A stretch of DNA of 64,000 nt from Sandaracinobacteroides sayramensis (GTDB lineage Bacteria > Pseudomonadota > Alphaproteobacteria > Sphingomonadales > Sphingomonadaceae): the NCBI RefSeq assembly GCF_022014495.1, contig NZ_JAKLSQ010000023.1, positions 12,722-76,721 of the forward strand, given 5' to 3'. A program made the position numbers and the translations under genes. Of the stretch, positions 17,943 to 25,563 are shown in pieces (position 1 is the first letter of the stretch; every line of letters begins with the position of its first letter). The notes beneath the pieces were generated by a model. The model worked only from the letters and a program-made list of their open reading frames with translations, made no database searches and had not been told where the DNA came from.

Positions 17943-18919
17943 TGGGCTTTTCCTTTTGAGGTAGTTGCTGGGGTGACGCGGTAGTCGCCGTCGGGACCGA
18001 GGCCCTCGACACGCGCGAGTTCGGCCAGCCGGCGCGCGGAACCGCGCCCGGACAGGACGGCCACGAGGTCGATGGTTTCGGCGATCAGGGCGCGCGGGAC
18101 CGTGACGACGGCTTCCTGGATGAGCTGTTCGAGACGGCGCAACGCGCCGAGCGCGCTACCGGCATGAATGGTTCCGATGCCGCCGGGATGTCCCGTGCCC
18201 CACGCCTTGAGCAGGTCGAGGGCTTCCGATCCGCGCACCTCGCCGATGGGGATACGGTCGGGGCGCGGGCGCAGCGACGAGCGGACGAGATCCGATAGCG
18301 TCGCCACTCCGTCCTTGGTGCGCATGGCGACGAGGTTGGGCGCGGCGCATTGCAGCTCGCGCGTATCCTCGATGATGACGACGCGATCCTGCGTCTTCGC
18401 CACCTCGGCGAGCAGTGCATTGGTCAGCGTGGTCTTGCCGGTGGACGTGCCGCCCGCGACAAGGATATTGGCGCGGGACGCAACGGCTTCGCGAAGCACC
18501 TGCGCCTGGCCGGCGGACATGATGCCGGCCGCGACGTAATCGTCGAGGGTGAACACCGCGACGGCGGGCTTACGGATGGCGAAGGCAGGGGCGGCTACGA
18601 CGGGCGGCAACAGGCCCTCGAACCGCTCGCCGGTTTCGGGCAGTTCGGCCGAGACACGCGGGCTGCGGGCATGAACTTCCGCGCCGACATGGTGGGCGAC
18701 CAGCCGGATGATGCGCTCGCCATCAGAGGCCGACAGCACTTCGCCGGTATCGGCCAAGCCTTCAGCGAGGCGGTCGATCCACACCCGGCCATCCGGGTTC
18801 AGCATCACCTCGACGATGCCGGCGTCTTCCAGAAACCGGGCGATGGAAGTCCCGAGCGCCGTGCGCAACATGCGCGCGCCGCGCTGGATCGCCTCCGGTT
18901 TGAGGTGCGTGGTCGCCAT
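17939..18919 (-). CDS. trbB: TrbB, VirB11-type ATPase
   Basis: About 326 residues from the ATG at 18919. An upstream start at 18949 is possible, but the hairpin and binding-site layout favour 18919. Walker A is GGTSTGKT at about 156-163, preceded by the VirB11 segment [20 protein letters not shown]. Walker B-region [13 protein letters not shown] and the His-box [20 protein letters not shown] are present. The hexameric ATPase switches the channel between pilus building and DNA transfer. It is the first gene of the operon. Confidence 0.96.
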   Translation of the reverse strand: MATTHLKPEAIQRGARMLRTALGTSIARFLEDAGIVEVMLNPDGRVWIDRLAEGLADTGEVLSASDGERIIRLVAHHVGAEVHARSPRVSAELPETGERFEGLLPPVVAAPAFAIRKPAVAVFTLDDYVAAGIMSAGQAQVLREAVASRANILVAGGTSTGKTTLTNALLAEVAKTQDRVVIIEDTRELQCAAPNLVAMRTKDGVATLSDLVRSSLRPRPDRIPIGEVRGSEALDLLKAWGTGHPGGIGTIHAGSALGALRRLEQLIQEAVVTVPRALIAETIDLVAVLSGRGSARRLAELARVEGLGPDGDYRVTPATTSKGKAQ

Positions 18920-18921
18920 AT

Positions 18922-18943
18922 CGTCCCCGTTTCGGCGGGGACG
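18922..18943 (-). promoter_or_regulatory. Hairpin masking the trbB ribosome binding site (copy 1)
   Basis: On the minus strand, CGTCCCCG and CGGGGACG form a perfect 8-base stem around a 6-base loop. The 3' arm contains the GGGGA Shine-Dalgarno sequence and ends two bases before the trbB ATG. The same arrangement with different sequence precedes the second trbB at 53560-53578. Confidence 0.7.
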
Positions 18944-18969
18944 CGACAAACGGCCCCCTGACGGGGATG

Positions 18970-19000
18970 ATTAAAAGAACCTGATTTTGGGTCGGTTCAA
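18970..19000 (-). promoter_or_regulatory. trbB: Probable promoter of trb operon 1
   Basis: Minus strand: TTGAAC at 19000-18995, a spacer of 17-19 bases, then a TTTTAAT region at 18976-18970. The same arrangement, with the spacer motif AAAATCAGGTT, is kept upstream of the other trbB (53609-53639). The conservation supports it more than the match to a consensus. Confidence 0.6.
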
Positions 19001-19310
19001 CAGGTTTTTGTCGTAGTAGTAGTGTAGCGCGCAAATACAGGAGAACGGCGGAGGATATACTGGGTCACAGAATCTGAAAGATGCTCCTCAGTGAGCATCA
19101 GAAACGACCACTATAGTAAAACGAATCGACGTTTTGGGCGGTAAGCAGTCGTTCTCTGCGGCTGGCGCGAAGACCGCTTTATTGGAGGGATGGTTGTGGT
19201 CAGCCCTTCAACAAGAGTTGGCCCAAAACAGATTTCAGATTACCGTGGAGCGGACTCCAATCGTAGATGAAGACAAAATCTCGTGCCAATTCACATCCGC
19301 TCTCTGACCA
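19001..19310. other. Intergenic region between the trb promoter and a truncated ORF
   Basis: About 310 bases without a gene. A 7-base dyad (GATGCTC...GAGCATC) lies at 19080-19099. Base composition is lower in GC than in the flanking operons, in line with foreign or deleted sequence. In the other trb cluster this position holds the CopG-type gene and traG, both missing here. Confidence 0.5.
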
Positions 19311-19952
19311 TCAAGAGCCAACATTATCGAGCGCCGATTGAGCTTTATCCCTTTGATATGCTGAGGCAAGCACGCCGATTCGCTTGTGAGCATAGATTAC
19401 GAGCTGATCCAGCCAGTTATCGATCAGTGCTTTAAGCCCATGGTCCAAGTGGTGACCCACCACGCGATATGCTTGCACGACCTCTGCAATTGTCTCGAAT
19501 GGATAATGCTGCGGGTCATTCTGGCGAAGGATCTTGTTAGTAAGCTCAATTGCTTCCTTGAAATCCCTGAACAGATCGGCCCCGGTGCGCTTGGTCTTTT
19601 CTGCCCGCAACATCAGAAATTTTGAGCGCCGGTCGTCGAGTTGGCGTCGGTCGAAAGTTTTTCCGGTACGGCGTTCGAACTCGTTGGCTTCACGATATCC
19701 CTGTTCGAGTAGCTTCTCGGCGACGGGAAGATCGCCTGCCACACATTTGGCCATGTGCCATTGCAACCAGAAAAGTGGCATTCTCCTGATTTGCGTTTCC
19801 TGCTTGTTATGTTCGAAGAACCGGTCGATCTGATCCTTGTCGGTGACGACATCGGAAAGGACAGAAAACCGCATCAACTGACTGAACATGCGTTGTTCGA
19901 AAGGATTGCGATAGGTCGCTGCAAGGTTTTTCAATAAAGGATGCGCCGCCAT
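19311..19952 (-). pseudogene. C-terminal fragment of an unrecognised protein fused at a deletion junction
   Basis: 213 codons are open, but the first ten or so lie inside the cytosine methyltransferase remnant in another frame, so the start is borrowed. Sequence resembling a real protein begins near NLAATYRNPFEQRMFSQLMR. It is helical and charged, with repeats of the kind seen in TPR-like C-termini (LQWHMAKCVAGDLPVAEKLL). It looks like the 3' end of a large protein, possibly a defence NTPase, but I cannot name it. It occupies the place where traG/CopG would be expected. Confidence 0.55.
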
Positions 19953-20053
19953 TCGACGATTTCGCAGGCGGCGATGGTGAGGAAACCGGCGCGATGCAGG
20001 CCGAGCGACCAGCCTCCGGCCGCCGCGCTGAACAGATCGAGCGCGCGCATCAT
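19931..20053 (-). pseudogene. Truncated C5-cytosine DNA methyltransferase (N-terminus only)
   Basis: Starting at the ATG at 20053, which overlaps the DUF2840 stop, the frame reads MMRALDLFSAAAGGWSLGLH and continues RAGFLTIAACEIVEWRR before a stop at 19931. ALDLFSAAAGGWSLGL...AGF is motif I of Dcm-type methyltransferases, the AdoMet-binding loop. Family proteins have 300 residues or more, so only the first 40 or so remain. The break coincides with the junction to the unrelated fragment at 19311-19952. Confidence 0.8.
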
Positions 20054-20568
20054 GTCGTCACCTCGCGGCGACGCAGCCAAGCGCGGTGCTGTTCGCGCGA
20101 ATAGGCGCGGAAGGGTTCATTGACGGCAAGGCGATTGTGCAGGTGCCGCCAATGATCCGGCGCCACCTCGATCGCTTCAATGCCGAGGGCCTCGATCGCA
20201 TCGATCGCGGTGAGCACCTGTTCGACCTTCGGCCAGCCGGTGACGCGCAGCAGAATTTCGCCGCCGGGCCGGACGAACGGCAAGGTCTGATAAGGCTCTC
20301 CCGCCACCACCGCGCGCACGATGTCGATCCAGGAAATGATCGTGCCATGGTCGTTGGCGGCCCAGCGCACGAAGGCGAACACGCTGTCCGGCCGGAACGA
20401 AACCACACGGCGACGGCGATCGAGTATCTGTTCTTCGGCCTCGGGACCAAACCTGATCCAGAACTCGATCTTCTTCTTGATCCACGTCAGTTCGACATGG
20501 GTGAGATTATCCTTGAGAGACGCGGAAGGGTTCTGGTCGCCCTGCGGGATGTGAGGAGACGTGGTCAT
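20050..20568 (-). CDS. DUF2840 protein
   Basis: 172 residues. VELTWIKKKIEFWIRFGPEA, FAFVRWAANDHGTIISWIDI and the end HRAWLRRREV match DUF2840, a family that in alphaproteobacterial plasmids and integrative elements follows repA and precedes transfer or methyltransferase genes. The function is unknown. It overlaps the repA end by four bases and the methyltransferase remnant by four, so all three form one operon. Confidence 0.85.
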   Translation of the reverse strand: MTTSPHIPQGDQNPSASLKDNLTHVELTWIKKKIEFWIRFGPEAEEQILDRRRRVVSFRPDSVFAFVRWAANDHGTIISWIDIVRAVVAGEPYQTLPFVRPGGEILLRVTGWPKVEQVLTAIDAIEALGIEAIEVAPDHWRHLHNRLAVNEPFRAYSREQHRAWLRRREVTT

Positions 20569-21668
20569 CGCCCCCCTCCTTCAGGCTTGCGCCCGTGCGC
20601 CGTGACGATCCTGTTCGATGCAGTGCCGAGGCTTCTGGCGGCCTGCCGGATGAGGTTTTCCACATCACGCGCGCGCTCTTCAGGGTTAGATTCAATGTTA
20701 GACTCTAAGTTAAGGGCGCGATTTCCTGTTTTATCACCGTAGTTTACACCCTGTTTTGGTTCCCGATAGCACGCGACCCCGGTTCCCGATGGCACGTCTC
20801 TCCGGGTTCCTGAAGGCACGACGCCATTCACAGCTTTTCCACAGGGCGGCTTCGGCTCGAAGGCGAGCAGCGCCCGACCGCCGACCTCGATTTCGAGGAA
20901 CAGCGCGTAACCCGGCAACGGCTGGCGGCTGATGATGTCGCGCAGCTCGAAGGCGAAGCGTTTGAACGGGGAAAGGCTGCCGGATTTCAGGTGAAGGTGG
21001 CGGAAGTCGAAACGCCAGCCTCGGGGCTGACGTCCGCCATGCTTGCGCACGATCCGGTAGAGCCAGCGTTCCAGACCGCCCGTCAGGCCGAAATAGGCCC
21101 TGTCGATGGTCAGCACCAGCGCGTCGTCGAGAACCGCACGATAGAACCAGTCGGGCACGATCATCTCGATCCCGTCGGCCTTGCCGTGGCGGTCGGTGCG
21201 CTCCTTCCATTCGTTGATCCAGGAGAAGCGATGACGGCGCCCCTCCACGGTCTGGCGGATGCTGGTCGCGACGGTGGTGGACTGGAGCCGGTCGAGCGCC
21301 GCCTTCAACCGCTGGTAATCGCGCGCCGAGGTGCCGCGACCAACAAACCGGAGAATTTCATAGAGCGTCGCCGCCATGAACGGCGAGGTGCGCAAGCCTG
21401 CGTCACGCGCCTCGACGATCTGGCTCGCGGCCCAGATGAGGATGTCGGCGTCCCAGATCGTCGCCATGCCATGGTCGGGCACGGCCTCGACCCGGATCGA
21501 CACATCGCCGACGCGGAAATCGATCGGCGCGATGCGGCGGGATTTGGAAAGGGAGAAAAACGGATAGGCCATGAGATCCTGCGCGTCTCGTGGCGCGAAA
21601 TCGCCGGGGAGCGCCCGGAACAGATCAAGCTGCCCCTGCGCCGAAGATGGACGATGCCGCGCCGTCAT
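20565..21668 (-). CDS. repA: Replication initiator RepA
   Basis: 367 residues. The N-terminal 270 or so match the RepA plasmid initiator family: MAYPFFSLSKSRRIAPIDFR, ATIWDADILIWAASQIVEAR, LRTSPFMAATLYEILRFVGR and a winged-helix region around SINEW-type sequence (RFSWINEWKERTDRHGKADG). The last 90 or so residues are low in family conservation because they carry iteron-like DNA repeats and an AT-rich stretch. Presence of a full initiator suggests that the element is or was a plasmid, or can replicate after excision. Confidence 0.92.
   Translation of the reverse strand: MTARHRPSSAQGQLDLFRALPGDFAPRDAQDLMAYPFFSLSKSRRIAPIDFRVGDVSIRVEAVPDHGMATIWDADILIWAASQIVEARDAGLRTSPFMAATLYEILRFVGRGTSARDYQRLKAALDRLQSTTVATSIRQTVEGRRHRFSWINEWKERTDRHGKADGIEMIVPDWFYRAVLDDALVLTIDRAYFGLTGGLERWLYRIVRKHGGRQPRGWRFDFRHLHLKSGSLSPFKRFAFELRDIISRQPLPGYALFLEIEVGGRALLAFEPKPPCGKAVNGVVPSGTRRDVPSGTGVACYREPKQGVNYGDKTGNRALNLESNIESNPEERARDVENLIRQAARSLGTASNRIVTAHGRKPEGGGR
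20680..20757. other. AT-rich stretch next to the iterons, possible replication origin
   Basis: Immediately beside the iteron-like repeats is an unusually AT-rich segment inside the repA coding region. On the minus strand it has two copies of AAAACAGG and two of GARTCTAAC. Iterons plus an AT-rich unwinding region are the standard parts of a plasmid oriV. Origin function is inferred. Confidence 0.45.
20758..20820 (-). repeat. Iteron-like repeats inside the repA 3' region
   Basis: Three copies of a 16-base unit, GGTTCCCGATRGCACG on the plus strand (third copy with GGTTCCTGAAGGCACG), start at 20758, 20781 and 20805. Spacings are 23 and 24 bases, so one copy is out of reading frame with the other two. 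That points to selection on DNA, as for RepA binding sites. Confidence 0.65.
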
Positions 21669-21686
21669 TCGGGAAACCGCCCGCGA

Positions 21687-21968
21687 TCAGCGCGCGTAGC
21701 GGCCAGGTTGCGGCACGGCGGGCAATGTCTGGCGTTTCGCCGGCAACACCCGCCCGCGTGGGTCGGAGGTCGAGGTGACGGCGCCGCGCGCAGCCCAGGC
21801 TTCGAGATCGTCGATCCCGTAAACCACGCGGCCACCCAGCTTGTGGTAAGCGGGGCCGGTCCCGTAGGTGCGGTGTTTTTCGAGCGTGCGGGCGGAAAGG
21901 CTGAGAAACTCGGCGGCTTCCTTGGTGCGCAGGAAGCGCGGCGGCAGAATGACGGCGTCAGGTCGCAT
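21687..21968 (-). CDS. Excisionase-like helix-turn-helix protein
   Basis: 93 residues. FLRTKEAAEFLSLSARTLEK and HRTYGTGPAYHKLGGRVVYG are the MerR/AlpA-type winged HTH with the typical YxxxGxGPxxxKLGGRVxY turn. Proteins of this family act as excisionases or as regulators of repA in mobile elements. It lies 18 bases upstream of repA in the same direction, so control of replication is a reasonable guess. A longer ORF in another frame (21665-22255) is a shadow. Confidence 0.85.
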   Translation of the reverse strand: MRPDAVILPPRFLRTKEAAEFLSLSARTLEKHRTYGTGPAYHKLGGRVVYGIDDLEAWAARGAVTSTSDPRGRVLPAKRQTLPAVPQPGRYAR

Positions 21969-22103
21969 GGATCGGGCCTCCGTGGGGTTGAAGGCCGCCG
22001 CTTCGGTTCAGCGGCGGATGGCGACCACGGTGGCGAAGAAAGGCCGTCAGGAGGGATGGGGAACTTTCGGGGCCTGAAATCCCCACCCCAAGGCCGAAAA
22101 CGG

Positions 22104-22866
22104 CTATGGTCGGCGGCGATGACGAAGCAGGTTGAGATAACCGCCGCCGATGACGGCCAGACCGCCCTTGACCAGCCCGATGACGGAATCGCGCAGGGGT
22201 GACGTTTTCCATGGCTCGGCGGCGACGCGCCGCTCGCCATAGAGGGCGATCGCAATGTCGCGGTAGCTGGCGCCGTTGGTATGGCCGTCGACAGCCTGAA
22301 GCATGAGACGCAGGCGGCGGCGTTGCAGCGGCGTCATGCGTGTGTCGGCAGGCACGGGCCGACCGTGAAGCGAACGCCACAAGCGGGTAAGGGCCTCAAG
22401 GCGACCGGGCATTTCCGGGTCGAGAGGGATCACGGCAACCAACCTGCCGCGCGGATCGGCGCCGGGAAGCAGAAGCAACTGGGTCCAGGTGTCACGATAG
22501 ATCGCGTAAGCCCCTTCGGGACCATCATGCAGGACGCCCGGATCGTCAGACAGCGGTTGAGCAATTTCGGCAAGATGGGCCGGCGCGGCCATGAGGGTGA
22601 TGATCGCCGGGACGATGACGGGAGACCAGAGAACATCCTGCGTGATGGCGGAGAGACTCGGTCGCGCGGCGAAATCGCAGCCCCCACCGGCTTTCCGCCT
22701 CCGTTGAAAGCGCGACCGCTTCGGCGCCGGCCGTCACGAGCCTGCGGTAATGCGCCTGGTAGGGTTCCTGACGGCGCAAGCATTCCCAGGCAAGACCTTC
22801 GACAGGCAGGCCGTCGAAATAGTCATAACCCTCATGAATCCGCCAACTGGAAGTATCCGGCCTCAT
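22104..22866 (-). pseudogene. DUF6499/DUF2285 (RovC-like) regulator, broken by a +1 frameshift
   Basis: Two open frames together make one protein of about 253 residues. The first (from 22866) reads MRPDTSSWRIHEGYDYFDGL and LAWECLRRQEPYQAHYRRLV, the DUF6499 N-terminus. The second ends with the RovC/DUF2285 DNA-binding domain (NGASYRDIAIALYGERRVAA, then SPLRDSVIGLVKGG). The join is at the AAA run at 22672-22674 on the plus strand. Removing one base restores RWGLRFAARPSLSA across it. It may be a mutation or a sequencing error. The intact protein would be an element-borne DNA-binding regulator. Confidence 0.75.
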
Positions 22867-22944
22867 GGCTCAACTCCTCGCAGATAACGCGCAAGTCGAG
22901 CGAAGATTGATTCCAGTGATCGACAGTTGAAGGAAGCCGGTTCA

Positions 22945-22964
22945 CCGGCATCGCCCGATGCCGG
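22945..22964. promoter_or_regulatory. Perfect hairpin upstream of the DUF6499/DUF2285 gene
   Basis: CCGGCATCG-CC-CGATGCCGG forms a 9-base perfect stem with a 2-base gap. No T-run follows on either strand, so it is more likely an operator than a terminator. Confidence 0.5.
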
Positions 22965-23003
22965 CGCGGCATTGCGGGCAACTGAAAAGTCTCGGCCGGG
23001 CGG

Positions 23004-23264
23004 TCAGTCGGAAGCGTCGCGCAAAAGGTGCCGGTAGCCGGTATGCGTCATCCATCGGGCACGCGCCAGGTGGCTTTCATGCACCTTGCGCGCACGCGTC
23101 GGCTCCCGGATCGGGTCGATGCCGAACAGCACCTCCACGGCCTCCCGCCAGTCCGCGCCATCCGCCGCGGCGTCGAGCAGACGCATGTAAAGCTTGATAT
23201 GCGCGCGGTCGTAATCGGTCAGGTCCGCGCTGTCCGGGGCCATATCCTCAAACGCCGGTGTCAT
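23004..23264 (-). CDS. Small DUF2285/RovC-like DNA-binding protein
   Basis: 86 residues from the ATG at 23264, which has GGAGG seven bases upstream. The ORF extends to 23369 without support. LTDYDRAHIKLYMRLLDAAA, GADWREAVEVLFGIDPIREP and HLARARWMTHTGYRHLLR match the stand-alone form of the DNA-binding domain seen at the end of the 22104-22866 gene. A paralogue lies at 25264-25563. These are likely element regulators. Targets are unknown. Confidence 0.75.
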   Translation of the reverse strand: MTPAFEDMAPDSADLTDYDRAHIKLYMRLLDAAADGADWREAVEVLFGIDPIREPTRARKVHESHLARARWMTHTGYRHLLRDASD

Positions 23265-23386
23265 ATGCCACCTCCATCTTCCGCAAGCCGGGCCGTGAAA
23301 GCCTATTGTCGCAGAATCGACAGAACATGGAGCCTCCTGCCGCAGCATCGCGCGATGCTGAAACGACATCTTCCGGGCGGAACAGA

Positions 23387-23635
23387 TCAGCGCAGCTTTT
23401 CTCCGCGATCATTGACGAGCAGCACTCCCTGACCTCGCTCGGTCGAAAGCAGGACGATGCCCGCGCCTTCGAGCGCCCTGCGCACCTGATCGCGCGTCGT
23501 TTCATACACCTCCAGTCCGTTTTCGGATTCGAGGCGCTTGAGCGCGGTCAGCGATACCTGGGCCTTGTCGGCGAGCGTCTCCTGCGTCCAACCCAGCAAC
23601 GCGCGCGCGGCCCGTGATTGTCGGGCGGTGATCAT
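23387..23635 (-). CDS. XRE-family transcriptional regulator
   Basis: 82 residues. ITARQSRAARALLGWTQETL and ADKAQVSLTALKRLESENG make a classic Cro/C1 helix-turn-helix, followed by a short tail (GAGIVLLSTERGQGVLLVND). Many such genes regulate transfer or excision in integrative elements. A perfect dyad at 23678-23694, 43 bases upstream of its start, is a likely operator. Confidence 0.9.
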   Translation of the reverse strand: MITARQSRAARALLGWTQETLADKAQVSLTALKRLESENGLEVYETTRDQVRRALEGAGIVLLSTERGQGVLLVNDRGEKLR

Positions 23636-23677
23636 GCATGATCACCTCCCACACCGACATCAGCGCACGCCAAAACT

Positions 23678-23694
23678 ACGACTATTTTAGTCGT
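23678..23694 (-). promoter_or_regulatory. Operator-like dyad upstream of the XRE gene
   Basis: ACGACTA-TTT-TAGTCGT, a perfect 7-base dyad with a 3-base centre. Its size and position fit a Cro/C1-type operator for autoregulation. Confidence 0.6.
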
Positions 23695-23765
23695 TCTTGA
23701 CGTTGGTGACCAGAGGAAACGGACAGAGCTTGCTCTTACAGCAACCCGTATGATTCTATTGCTTT

Positions 23766-23878
23766 TCACAATGCGCGCATTGTGATCGGCGAGCCGGGCG
23801 CCGCCCGGCGAGCGCGATTTTCCTGGTCGCGCGGTCCTCGGGACGCGCGACGACCGCCGATCCGGCGGGGATCGGCGG
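23766..23878. other. Cluster of four perfect dyads in 113 bases
   Basis: In order: a 20-base perfect palindrome centred on GCGC (23766-23785); GCCGGGC-GCC-GCCCGGC (23793-23809); an 11-base-pair bulged stem with GTCGCGC/GCGCGAC ends (23826-23851); and CCGCCGATCC with a 5-base loop and GGATCGGCGG (23854-23878). No gene crosses them. This density suggests an origin, a transfer site or tandem protein-binding sites. The function cannot be read directly. Confidence 0.65.
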
Positions 23879-23903
23879 CGACGATTTCAGCCGTGTGGTT
23901 GCC

Positions 23904-24194
23904 TCATGGGCGAAGCCAGCGCCACATCTCGTCCGTTCCTGCCCGCCGATACGAAAGGCGGCGGCAACGGAATGGCTGCCATAAGTAATTCAGCGGCTCG
24001 AAGCCATGCCACCAGTCGGCGTCAATGTCGCCGCAACGGCCCTCGAAGAGAAGATCGCCGCTTGCATCATAAAGCCGGAACTCCATCGGCAGGGCCTCAC
24101 CCTGTTCAGGGATTCCGCGAACGGGAGCGCCGTTCGCATCTTCGCCCAGGCCGATGCAGCCACCATGATGGTCAACCGTAACAATCCAGCGCAT
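23904..24194 (-). CDS. Hypothetical small protein before the methyltransferase
   Basis: 96 residues from the ATG at 24194 (AAGGATTT upstream). It is acidic and aromatic: MRWIVTVDHHGGCIGLGEDA, MEFRLYDASGDLLFEGRCGD, DADWWHGFEPLNYLWQPFRC. No family was recognised. The open frame could begin further upstream at 24401, but that part overlaps the methyltransferase end antisense to nothing and lacks a binding site. It lies just downstream of the DNA methyltransferase in the same direction and may be co-transcribed with it. Confidence 0.65.
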   Translation of the reverse strand: MRWIVTVDHHGGCIGLGEDANGAPVRGIPEQGEALPMEFRLYDASGDLLFEGRCGDIDADWWHGFEPLNYLWQPFRCRRLSYRRAGTDEMWRWLRP

Positions 24195-24265
24195 ATTGAA
24201 ATCCTTTCGTGCAAAGCTGGGACAGCGGCGCCCGCCGCGCTGACGGGCGCCGGCGAAGGGGCGGC

Positions 24266-24937
24266 TTATGCCGCCGCCCGGTGACGTTGCAGGGATGCGA
24301 GACGCTTGCTGGCCGTGCGGGAATGGTTGCTGTCCAGCTCTATGCCGATCCAGTCGCGGCCAAGCTGCTGCGCTGCTGTCGGGGTGGAACCGGAACCGCA
24401 AAACGGGTCCAGCACCAGATCGCCCGGCTTCGTGAAAGCCTCGATCAGCGGGCGCAATGCCTCGACGGGCTTTTGCGTCGGGTGCAGTTTGTTGCCGGTA
24501 TAGGGAAAGTCCAGAACGTCGGGGATGGGATGCTCGGGCAGGGAAACATTGCCCTTTGCCAGCAAATAAGCCTGTTCGTGCTCATAGCGCAGGAAGCGCG
24601 CCGATGAAGCATAACGCTTGCGGAACACCAGATGCCCGACGACACGGAACCCTGCCGCTTTCCATGCCTCCATGAACAGGTCAACCTTGTTCCAGCCGTA
24701 GAAGGAAACGGCAAAACCGCCATCCTTCAAGACACGGTGCATCTGGTTGAAGGCGGGGCGAAGCCAGCGGCCGTTGTCGTCATTGGCAACGGTGCGGCCC
24801 TGCCGGTCGCGGAAGTTGGTCACATAGGGCGGATCGGTCAGAATGAGGTCCACCGCTCCCCGGTCGAAAGACCGCATGGCGTCGATGCAATCGGCGTTGA
24901 TGATGAGATTGCGAGGGGTGTTTGCGTTGCCGGTCAT
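24266..24937 (-). CDS. Adenine-specific (or N4-cytosine) DNA methyltransferase, beta class
   Basis: 223 residues. The catalytic motif DPPY is at residues 35-38 (AVDLILTDPPYVTNF). The AdoMet motif FCGSGST comes late (LVLDPFCGSGSTPTAAQQLG). This order, motif IV before motif I, is the beta class that includes CcrM. HPTQKP lies between them. There is no neighbouring restriction nuclease, so it is probably an orphan methylase that protects or regulates the element. The recognition sequence is unknown. Confidence 0.92.
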   Translation of the reverse strand: MTGNANTPRNLIINADCIDAMRSFDRGAVDLILTDPPYVTNFRDRQGRTVANDDNGRWLRPAFNQMHRVLKDGGFAVSFYGWNKVDLFMEAWKAAGFRVVGHLVFRKRYASSARFLRYEHEQAYLLAKGNVSLPEHPIPDVLDFPYTGNKLHPTQKPVEALRPLIEAFTKPGDLVLDPFCGSGSTPTAAQQLGRDWIGIELDSNHSRTASKRLASLQRHRAAA

Positions 24938-25263
24938 GGCTCGTTCCTTTCATTGGCATGGGTTTCGACTGCCCTTCTGGGCGCGTCTGAAACCCTGCCT
25001 CGCGGCAGGTTTTGACCGAGGCAGACATTTGCTGACTGTGGAGGTTTGAGGCGGCTTTCATTGGTGCAACGACAGAGGCCCGGCAGGTTTGCCGGGCCTT
25101 TCCTTTTGCGCGACCGAATGAACAGCGCGACAAATTCAGCATTGTGGCGTAAGGTTGTCAGCGGATCGTCGAACGCGATTACTGCTGACCGGGAGATATT
25201 CGAGACGCGACAGTCGGCACGAAAGCGCGCGCACGATCTTCATGACGAAGGGAGCGCCAGCGC
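24938..25263. other. Intergenic region with two hairpins
   Basis: 326 bases with no gene. A hairpin around the CCTGCC...GGCAGG arms lies near 24992-25012, and a strong terminator-like hairpin is at 25076-25099. The DUF2285 gene begins after it on the plus strand. Confidence 0.5.
25076..25108 (+). terminator. Rho-independent terminator-like hairpin
   Basis: AGGCCCGGCA-GGTT-TGCCGGGCCT forms a perfect 10-base stem with a 4-base loop, followed by TTCCTTTTG. No plus-strand gene ends just before it, so it may end an unannotated transcript or insulate the DUF2285 gene. Confidence 0.6.
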
Positions 25264-25563
25264 ATGAAACCGACAATCGAACTCGACCCCGATGTGGACG
25301 ACGAAGCACCGACCGGCGACACCATCACCGCCTACGACGAGCAGCATCATGTCACCTATCTGCGCCTGCTGGACGCCGATGCGGAGGGTGCGAACTGGAC
25401 CGAGGTTGCATGGATCGTGCTGCATCGTGACCCCGCATCCGATCTGGCGCGGACGCGGCGCTGCTGGGAAAGCCACCTTGCCCGCGCGAAATGGATGACC
25501 AAGATCGGCTATCGGCGGATACTGGAAAAGGCCGTCGCAGAGCAGGGTAACGCTCCACATTGA
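25264..25563 (+). CDS. Small DUF2285/RovC-like DNA-binding protein (second copy)
   Basis: 99 residues, with GGGAGCG before the ATG. ITAYDEQHHVTYLRLLDADA, GANWTEVAWIVLHRDPASDL and WESHLARAKWMTKIGYRRIL align with the protein at 23004-23264 and with the C-terminal domain of the frameshifted gene at 22104-22866. Three members of one regulator family within 3.5 kb is unusual. It lies opposite in direction to the replication genes and just before a hairpin-rich region that could be its target. Confidence 0.75.
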   Translation: MKPTIELDPDVDDEAPTGDTITAYDEQHHVTYLRLLDADAEGANWTEVAWIVLHRDPASDLARTRRCWESHLARAKWMTKIGYRRILEKAVAEQGNAPH

